DNA of 6,880 bases. Origin: Stenotrophomonas sp. (GTDB taxonomy: Bacteria; Pseudomonadota; Gammaproteobacteria; Xanthomonadales; Xanthomonadaceae). Where the stretch lies: positions 454-7,333 of the forward strand of contig DMZT01000155.1 in NCBI GenBank assembly GCA_003484865.1, in the 5' to 3' direction. Position 1 is the stretch's first letter. Each line of letters begins with the position of its first letter. The notes under the pieces were generated by a model, which worked only from the letters and a program-made list of their open reading frames with translations, did no database searches and was not told the DNA's origin. A program made the translations under genes and the position numbers. Shown in pieces: positions 1 through 5,111 of the stretch.

Positions 1-423
1 GCGCAGGCCGAGCTGGGCAACCGCCAAGCGGCGATCGGTCAACAGATCGCGGCGGCATCGTTGCAGGTCACGGCCGATGCAATGGCCTCGGTGGATGTCA
101 GCGCGGTGGTCAACAGCGCGATCCGCGATGCCGGTCTGGATGCCGCTGTCGAAGCTGACCGGGCGGCCCGCCAAGGGGCTCGCCAGTCACGTGCAGCGGC
201 GTCGGCTGCCAGCCAGGCCGCACGCGAAGCACGTACCGCCTCAGCCAGGGCGGTGGACGCCCGCCAGATCGCGCTGGTGGCGCGTGAGCAGGCCGAACTG
301 GGCAAGGAACAGGCGCGCCTGGCACAGCAGCAGAGTGTGGCATCGGCGCGTGCGGTGCGCGACGTGCGCACCGCGATCGATCAGGCACTGGCCAGCGGCA
401 AAGCGGAGCGCGTGCGCAACTGA
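1..423 (+). CDS. C-terminal part of an Ala/Gln/Arg-rich coiled-coil protein (5' end outside window)
   Basis: The frame is open from the first base to the TGA at 421-423, giving 140 visible residues; no start is needed inside the window, so this is the 3' end of a longer gene. The visible part is almost free of Pro and aromatic residues and rich in Ala, Arg, Gln and Glu, which suggests long helices or a coiled coil. A segment beginning QAELG at residue 2 recurs at residue 97 with a constant 95-residue offset (shared Q, AELG, QA, QQ, AS and two Asp positions), so the tail looks like an ancient duplication. It ends in a short Ala/Gly/Lys helix (residues 125-135). I do not recognise it firmly. 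Similar helical tails follow the protease part of some xanthomonad M56/BlaR1-type membrane metallopeptidases, but that is a guess, because no catalytic domain is in view. Confidence 0.75.
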   Translation, partial: AQAELGNRQAAIGQQIAAASLQVTADAMASVDVSAVVNSAIRDAGLDAAVEADRAARQGARQSRAAASAASQAAREARTASARAVDARQIALVAREQAELGKEQARLAQQQSVASARAVRDVRTAIDQALASGKAERVRN

Positions 424-438
424 TCGCCCCGTTCGCCA

Positions 439-463
439 CGGCGGCCTGCGTGCCAGGCCGCCG
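439..463. terminator. Candidate bidirectional terminator hairpin
   Basis: Bases 439-448 (CGGCGGCCTG) pair perfectly with 454-463 around the loop CGTGC. This gives a 10-bp, nearly all-GC stem in the 51-base gap between two convergent stop codons (423 on plus, 475 on minus). The position and strength fit a shared transcription end. Neither side has a clear T-run after the stem, so it is not a textbook intrinsic terminator. Confidence 0.5.
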
Positions 464-474
464 GCTTCAACCGA

Positions 475-810
475 TTAGCCGCAGTTGGCCCGCACGATCC
501 TGTTCTGTTCGTCCACTTCGATGCTGAGCCGGTCTTCGCGGAAATCCATGGTCATCGCCATGCCCGGCTTGAGCACGCGGGCATTGCGGGCACCGCTGTC
601 CTTCACCGCCTTCTGGATCACCGCCTCGGTGGCAGTCTGCCCGGTCAGGCCGGTGAGCTTTTCCGGGTCGCATTGAGAGGCGCTGCCGGCTACCGCAGGC
701 GGGGCGGTCGAGGTCGGGCTGTCCGGCGGCGTCGCGGCGGTCTTGGCCGGAGGGCTGCAGGCGGCCAGCGGCAGGGCACAGCCCAGGGCGAACAGAAGGT
801 TCAGACGCAT
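475..810 (-). CDS. I78-family peptidase inhibitor, outer-membrane lipoprotein
   Basis: This is a 111-residue protein with a lipoprotein signal: a hydrophobic stretch at residues 3-16 and lipobox L15-A16-A17-C18, then Ser at +2, which favours the outer membrane. A Pro/Thr/Ala linker (19-45) leads to a compact domain at 47-111. That domain shows the I78 hallmarks: a GQ-x-A start (57-60), R78, PG at 82-83, TMDF (87-90), the DRL turn (93-95), a VD pair (99-100) and a terminal CG. C47 and C110 could form a disulfide. I78 proteins are small serine-peptidase inhibitors; the target here is unknown and would be extracytoplasmic. The ATG at 808-810 has a strong GGGAGGA ribosome site seven bases upstream. 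The gene lies 48 bases after the exonuclease stop on the same strand and may share its transcript. Confidence 0.85.
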   Translation of the reverse strand: MRLNLLFALGCALPLAACSPPAKTAATPPDSPTSTAPPAVAGSASQCDPEKLTGLTGQTATEAVIQKAVKDSGARNARVLKPGMAMTMDFREDRLSIEVDEQNRIVRANCG

Positions 811-821
811 GTGGTGGTCCT

Positions 822-851
822 CCCACGGTAAGTACCCGCAGTGTCCGTGGG
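822..851 (-). promoter_or_regulatory. Hairpin overlapping the ribosome binding site of the I78 lipoprotein gene
   Basis: On the minus strand CCCACGG (851-845) pairs perfectly with CCGTGGG (828-822) across a 16-base loop. The last three G's of the second arm are the first bases of the GGGAGGA Shine-Dalgarno sequence (824-818). Folding of the leader would therefore partly hide the ribosome site. The inverted repeat is certain; a regulatory role is inference. Confidence 0.35.
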
Positions 852-858
852 CCGGCCT

Positions 859-1971
859 TTACACCGCGTCAATGGCCTGCAGCGCCAACGTCTCCCGGTC
901 GCGCTGTTCTTCGGCCACCAGCCGCCGCATCAGCAGCGCCAGGGTCACCACGTCCTGGTGGTTGTGCTCGGCTACCCGGCGCAGGTTCACCGCACTGCCG
1001 CCGCGCAGGTAGTTCAGCCACGCAGCCGGCGCTTCCGAGCCGGGCAGATCGTCCTCGCGCACGATCTGCAGCAGCTGCCGCTCGATCGTGGCCAGCCGGC
1101 AGTTTTCCCAGGTGCCGCGATAGCGGCGGCGTGTCGGGAACAACAGATCGACGTGATCCAGCGGCGTGATCGGGCAGCGCTGCCGGGCCAGCCGATAGCG
1201 CGTCTTGAGCAGCGGGGCGTCGTAGCAGCGCCCGTTGTAACTGGAAAACACCGTGCTCGGCTGCAGCCAGCCGGCGAACTCGCGCAGCATCGCGGTTTCC
1301 GCGGCCATCGTCGTCATCAGCAACTGGCGGATGCGCAGGCCGTCGCCACGTTCGGGATGCGTGTGCCAGTCCGCGGCACCGATCATGAAGGCGCGGGTGC
1401 CGGTGCCGCCGGCCAGGCCGGTGGTTTCGGTATCGAAGAACAGCAGGTCCTGCGGCTGCACCTGTTCACCCTCGCGCTTGGCGAAGGCCAGCGACAACGG
1501 TTCGGTCGGAATGGCTTGGATAACGAACGATTCGATCAGGAACAGGCCCGGCGCGATCTCCTCACCCGGCACATGGCGGTCCTTGGCGTTCTCGCGCGCG
1601 GGGGCCGTGCTGATGCCGCGGCCGCGCAGGCCGAGCAGACGGCGCAGGCCACCAATCTCGGGCTTGCGCAGCGCCGGCGCGGGAGCAGGAACAGCGGGAA
1701 CCGCCGGTGCGGTCTCGCGTGCGGCCGCACCGGTTGGCTTGTGGCGGATCTCCTGCTCGACCCAGCCGAAGACGGAGGCCGGTGCGGGCGTACGCGCACG
1801 CGCATCGTTGGCGGCGGGCGGAAGCGGGGTGCTGCCCGTGTCGCCGGGAGCGCCCGTGTCATCGGCAGCGGATCCGCGCCCAGCGGCGATGGCCGGACCA
1901 GAGGCAGGCGCCGCTGTCGCATCACCGGCCTGCCGACGCAGCAGGCGCAGCTTGTCCAGGCTCAGGCTCAC
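859..1971 (-). CDS. mrfB: YprB/MrfB-type ribonuclease H-like DEDD exonuclease
   Basis: This 370-residue protein ends in a DnaQ-like exonuclease fold. Exo I is FFDTETTGL with D180 and E182, Exo II is SYNGRCYDAPLL with D251, and Exo III is HNHQDVVTL with D340 and H336 or H338 nearby. These are the acidic residues of a two-metal DEDD nuclease. Residues 17-130 are Ala/Pro-rich and probably disordered. They join a basic amphipathic N-terminal helix (1-14) to the block PGEEIAPGLFLIES (135-148) that precedes the nuclease. No TPR-like tail is seen. The GTG start (1971-1969) overlaps the helicase TGA as GTGA and has GAGGT nine bases upstream, so translation is probably coupled. In Bacillus subtilis MrfB works with MrfA in repair of mitomycin C lesions. 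Function here is inferred from motifs and gene pairing. Confidence 0.88.
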   Translation of the reverse strand: MSLSLDKLRLLRRQAGDATAAPASGPAIAAGRGSAADDTGAPGDTGSTPLPPAANDARARTPAPASVFGWVEQEIRHKPTGAAARETAPAVPAVPAPAPALRKPEIGGLRRLLGLRGRGISTAPARENAKDRHVPGEEIAPGLFLIESFVIQAIPTEPLSLAFAKREGEQVQPQDLLFFDTETTGLAGGTGTRAFMIGAADWHTHPERGDGLRIRQLLMTTMAAETAMLREFAGWLQPSTVFSSYNGRCYDAPLLKTRYRLARQRCPITPLDHVDLLFPTRRRYRGTWENCRLATIERQLLQIVREDDLPGSEAPAAWLNYLRGGSAVNLRRVAEHNHQDVVTLALLMRRLVAEEQRDRETLALQAIDAV

Positions 1972-4448
1972 GGGGTCACCACCTCGGCGCTACGGCGCTC
2001 CTGCTCTTCAGCAGACGGCAGCGCGGCGCTGTCGAACAGCTCCAGCACCTTCAACGCCAGCGCCTTGGGCGTGGTGGCATCGTCCTCCTGGCCGGCCAGC
2101 ACCGGGCCCACGCAGGCCGGGCAGCCGGCCTTGCAGTCGCAGCCCTGCACCAGCTCGCGCGCGCGCAGCAGCAGCTCGGCCTGGCGCACCCAGAGCGGTT
2201 CGCTCAGGCCCACACCGCCAGGGAAGTTGTCGTACAGATACACCGTCGGCACGAACTGCTGCTGCAGCTCGATCGCGCTGGCATCGAACTCGGCGCCGCG
2301 CAGCTGCCCGCGTCCGCTCTGGTCGGCCACCGCGAACCACGCGCCATCGCCATTGCCGACCGCCTTCTGCAGATCGCGAGCATCGGCCATCACCGCCACC
2401 GTGGCGACGATGTGCAGCGCGTAGGCCGCGCCGAGGAAGCCATCCAGCGCTTCCTGCTTGCTGTCGAACGCGGTCAGCAGCAGCGCCTGCGGCAACTGCC
2501 ACCACACCGCGGTGGTGTGCAGCTCCTGGTCGGGCAGATTGACCGGGCCGTAGCCGATGTTCTCGTGGGTGTAATAGCGGATCTTCTTGTAGCCGGCCAC
2601 GCGGCGCACCACGTGCACTTCGCCGTGGTGCGAATCGCCACGCCCGGCGATGCAGCCATCGAAGCGGTCCAGCACCTTGAGCTTGGTGAAGTCGATGCTG
2701 TCGGTGTAGTAGTCCACGTGGGTACGGGTGACGTAGGCCTTGCGGCCTTCCCAATCCAGCCGCTCCACCTGGTAGGGGGTGGACTGCACCATGTGGATGG
2801 CGCCTTCATACAGCGTCAGCGCGGCGGCGGAGTAATCCACCTCGGCGATGATCTGCTGCTTGCCGTCGCTGCGGTCCACCACCACGAAGTTGCCGTCGGC
2901 GACCGAGCGCAGGCTGACCGCGTTGGCCGGGTAGCTGTCGGCGATCCACTCCCAGCGGTCGCCTTCGCGATGCAGCACCTCGGTTTCGGCCAAGGCTTCC
3001 AGGAACACCAGCGGATCGATCGGGCCGAACGGATCGCCGGCCAGGAACGGCAGCTCGAAGGCGGCGCAGCGGATGTGATCGAACAGGATCAGCGGCTGGT
3101 CCGGCGCGGTGCGCGCATGCTCGGGCGAGGCGTCGGCGAAGAAGTCCGGATGCCGCACAACGTATTGGTCCAGCGGCTGCGAGCTGGCCACCATCACGCC
3201 CAGTGCGGGCTGCTGGCGCCGGCCGGCGCGGCCGAAACGCTGCCAGGTCGCGGCGACGCTGCCCGGATAGCCATTGAGGATGACCACGTCCAGGCTGCCG
3301 ATATCCACGCCCAGCTCAAGCGCCGAGGTGCTGACGATGCCGTCGATCTGCCCGGCGCGCATCGCCCGCTCGGTCTCGCGCCGTTCGGTGGGGAGGTAGC
3401 CGCCCCGGTAGGCGCGGATACGGGCCGGCTTGCGCGGGTCGTGGTCGAAGATGTCCTTGAGGTACTTGGTGAGCACTTCAACCATCAACCGGCTCTGCGC
3501 GAAGATCAGGGTCTTCAGGCCGGACTTGATCGCGATGCGGGCGATGCGGTTGCTCTGCGAGCGCGCCGAGGCCCGCAGGCCGAGATCGGCATTGACCACC
3601 GGCGGGTTCCACAGCAGCACATGCTTGGGCCCGGTCGGCGCGCCGGATTCGGTGATCGCGGTGACCGGCGCTTCGATCAGCGCCTCGGCATGCGCCTGCG
3701 GGTTGCCGATGGTGGCCGAGCACAGAATGAACTGCGGCTCCACGCCGTAGAACGCGCAGATCCGCTTGAGCCGGCGCAGCACGTTGGTGACGTGGCTGCC
3801 GAACACCCCGCGGTAGGTGTGCACCTCATCGATCACCACGTAGCGCAGGTTCTCGAAGAACTGTGCCCACTTGGTGTGATGCGGCAGGATCGCCTGATGC
3901 AGCATGTCCGGGTTGGAGACCACGATGTCGCCGTGCAGGCGGATCGCCTGGCGTGCATCGCCCGGCGTGTCGCCATCGAAGGTGAAGGCTTTCACGCCCA
4001 GGTCGCCGGCGCGGTTGAGCTCCAGCAGCTCGGCCACCTGGTCCTGGGCCAGCGCCTTGGTCGGGAACAGGTACAGCGCCTTGGCCTTGCCCTGCATGGC
4101 GGCGCTGACCACCGGCAGGGTGTAGCACAGCGATTTCCCGCTGGCGGTCGGGGTCACGATGGCCACGTGCTCGCCCCGCTGGCTGGCCTCCCAGGCCTGC
4201 GCCTGGTGGCTGTACAGCTGCTCGATGCCGCGTGCTTTCAGCGCGTTGACCAGGGCATCGGGCACATCGGCCGGGATCGGCGCGTACTGGCCCTCGCGGG
4301 CGGGAATCGTAAAGCTGCCGGTGATGCGGTCGTTATAGCGGCGCTGCAGGCGCGCAGTCAGCAGCGCACCATCGCGCGAGGGCAGCCCATCGGTGGTGGC
4401 GAGGTTGCGCTCGGCGTCCTCGGTGCGCTTGGCGAGTTCGTAAGCCAT
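1968..4448 (-). CDS. mrfA: MrfA/YprA-type DEAD/DEAH-box helicase with DUF1998 zinc-binding domain
   Basis: This is an 826-residue superfamily 2 helicase when read from the ATG at 4448. Motifs appear in order: Walker A TPTASGKS (99-106, K105), Ia PTKALAQDQ (129-137), Ib SNPDMLH (178-184), II DEVH (207-210), III SAT (244-246), IV LIFAQSR (314-320), V STSALELGVDIG (373-384) and VI QRFGRAGR (403-410). The C-terminal half is the DUF1998-type region and ends in a tight cysteine cluster CDCKAGCPAC (C770, C772, C776, C779), the zinc site of the family. MrfA is a 3'-5' DNA helicase that acts with the MrfB nuclease in UvrA-independent excision of mitomycin C damage in Bacillus subtilis. The exonuclease gene follows with a four-base overlap. 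A TTG at 4466 would add six residues, but neither start has a good ribosome site. ATG is preferred because a possible promoter would begin transcription near 4463. Confidence 0.93.
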   Translation of the reverse strand: MAYELAKRTEDAERNLATTDGLPSRDGALLTARLQRRYNDRITGSFTIPAREGQYAPIPADVPDALVNALKARGIEQLYSHQAQAWEASQRGEHVAIVTPTASGKSLCYTLPVVSAAMQGKAKALYLFPTKALAQDQVAELLELNRAGDLGVKAFTFDGDTPGDARQAIRLHGDIVVSNPDMLHQAILPHHTKWAQFFENLRYVVIDEVHTYRGVFGSHVTNVLRRLKRICAFYGVEPQFILCSATIGNPQAHAEALIEAPVTAITESGAPTGPKHVLLWNPPVVNADLGLRASARSQSNRIARIAIKSGLKTLIFAQSRLMVEVLTKYLKDIFDHDPRKPARIRAYRGGYLPTERRETERAMRAGQIDGIVSTSALELGVDIGSLDVVILNGYPGSVAATWQRFGRAGRRQQPALGVMVASSQPLDQYVVRHPDFFADASPEHARTAPDQPLILFDHIRCAAFELPFLAGDPFGPIDPLVFLEALAETEVLHREGDRWEWIADSYPANAVSLRSVADGNFVVVDRSDGKQQIIAEVDYSAAALTLYEGAIHMVQSTPYQVERLDWEGRKAYVTRTHVDYYTDSIDFTKLKVLDRFDGCIAGRGDSHHGEVHVVRRVAGYKKIRYYTHENIGYGPVNLPDQELHTTAVWWQLPQALLLTAFDSKQEALDGFLGAAYALHIVATVAVMADARDLQKAVGNGDGAWFAVADQSGRGQLRGAEFDASAIELQQQFVPTVYLYDNFPGGVGLSEPLWVRQAELLLRARELVQGCDCKAGCPACVGPVLAGQEDDATTPKALALKVLELFDSAALPSAEEQERRSAEVVTP

Positions 4449-4469
4449 GGTCACAACGGTCTGCAAAGG

Positions 4470-4497
4470 ACGCTATGGAAACATGACCGCGTCTCAA
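4470..4497 (-). promoter_or_regulatory. Possible sigma-70-like promoter for mrfAB
   Basis: Reading the minus strand, TTGAGA (4497-4492) matches the -35 consensus at five of six bases. A 16-base spacer leads to TAGCGT (4475-4470), which keeps T1, A2 and T6 of the -10 box. Transcription would start near 4463, about 15 bases before the ATG at 4448. The -10 match is weak, so this is only a candidate. Confidence 0.28.
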
Positions 4498-4509
4498 TGT
4501 CTGAGACAT
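4491..4509. promoter_or_regulatory. Nested inverted repeats between divergent genes (candidate operator)
   Basis: Two perfect dyads share an arm. GTCTCA (4491-4496) and TGAGAC (4502-4507) flank five bases, and ATGTCT (4497-4502) and AGACAT (4504-4509) flank a single G. Together they span 19 bases in the gap between the helicase start and the divergent secreted-protein gene, and they cover the candidate -35 of the helicase promoter. The layout suits binding of a dimeric regulator. The site does not look like a known LexA box, and no regulator can be named. Confidence 0.4.
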
Positions 4510-4593
4510 CGCGACGCAGGCCGGTGAATGGTTCAGTGCCCGCCCGCGCTATCTGGACAGCTGCCAGCAACGAAATCTGAAGGCGGCGTCCGT

Positions 4594-5100
4594 ATGCTTG
4601 AGGGAGCCCGCACACACAAGGATGGCGCCGCAGTGGCATTACGTGGACACCAAGGTGCAGTTCTGCTGGCCAGCCTGCTGCTGGCCGCCGCCGCGCAGGC
4701 ACAGCAGGTGGCGCCACCCGAACCCGTGGAGCCGCCGCCCCCGACAACGCAGGGGGATGTCACCACGCTGGGCGAGGTGCGCGCCCTCAAGCCCGACGAC
4801 GAACCGCTGGACCTGTACCGCTTCAAGAATCCGGTACAGGTGCAGCCCAACCGCTTCAGCCGCACCTGGAGCGAACCACCCTCGCCGGAGCAGGTCAGCA
4901 TGAGCGGTGGCTATCTGATGATGGGCATCAACAAGGGGCTGGCCGCCGCTGCGCAGGGCGTGAACAAACTTACCGGCGGACCCGACCAGATCCAGTCCGC
5001 GAGCGCCCGCCCACCGCCGGAGCTGACCGACGAAGAGCAGCGTCGCGCGCAGGAGGTGTGTGCGCAGCAGGGTGGGTGCCCGGTGCTGCCGGAGCCCTGA
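4594..5100 (+). CDS. Small secreted or periplasmic Pro-rich protein of unknown function
   Basis: Read from the ATG at 4594 this is a 168-residue protein. A hydrophobic core AVLLASLLLAAAAQA followed by QQ is a clear Sec signal peptide with likely cleavage after AQA. The mature part opens with a Pro/Glu stretch (PPEPVEPPPP). A middle block YRFKNPVQVQPNRFSRTW and a segment GGYLMMGINKGLAAAAQGVNKL follow, the latter a possible amphipathic helix. A charged segment then ends in CAQQGGC, a Cys pair that could form a periplasmic disulfide. A GTG at 4633 is a strong alternative start: it has AAGGA ten bases upstream and leaves a conventional short signal peptide (155 residues in all). I recognise no domain. 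It is divergent from mrfA and convergent with the IgaA-like gene, so it is probably transcribed alone. Confidence 0.8.
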   Translation: MLEGARTHKDGAAVALRGHQGAVLLASLLLAAAAQAQQVAPPEPVEPPPPTTQGDVTTLGEVRALKPDDEPLDLYRFKNPVQVQPNRFSRTWSEPPSPEQVSMSGGYLMMGINKGLAAAAQGVNKLTGGPDQIQSASARPPPELTDEEQRRAQEVCAQQGGCPVLPEP

Positions 5101-5111
5101 TCGGTCAGGGC
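5094..5111. terminator. Hairpin containing both convergent stop codons
   Basis: GCCCTGA (5094-5100) pairs perfectly with TCAGGGC (5105-5111) around a TCGG loop. The TGA of the plus-strand gene and the TGA of the minus-strand gene are the innermost three pairs of each arm. The stem would form in both transcripts and could act as a shared terminator or 3'-end block, although no T-run follows on either strand. Confidence 0.4.

Noticed and set aside
841..2424. A second long plus-strand open frame opposite mrfB
   Set aside because: It has the same antisense effect of GC-rich third positions, low-complexity Arg/Ala/Gln composition and no motif, while the minus strand carries an intact DEDD nuclease.
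4449..4466. TTG start of the helicase six residues upstream of the ATG
   Set aside because: It has no ribosome site and would lie at or before the only plausible transcription start. It is not excluded, but is less likely than the ATG at 4448.
1707..4580. A very long open frame on the plus strand opposite the helicase and nuclease genes (about 957 codons)
   Set aside because: It is the antisense shadow of two well-supported genes in high-GC DNA. Its translation is His/Ala/Arg/Gly-rich, shows no domain or motif and crosses gene boundaries.
4449..4593. A LexA/SOS box controlling mrfAB
   Set aside because: No sequence like the xanthomonad TTAG-TACTA-type site is present. The dyads here have a different core.
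4598..4903. Overlapping plus-strand frame with a start at 4622 just after AAGGA
   Set aside because: It yields a Trp/Arg/Pro/Cys-rich sequence without known features. The competing frame has a clean signal peptide and a stop that abuts the convergent gene.
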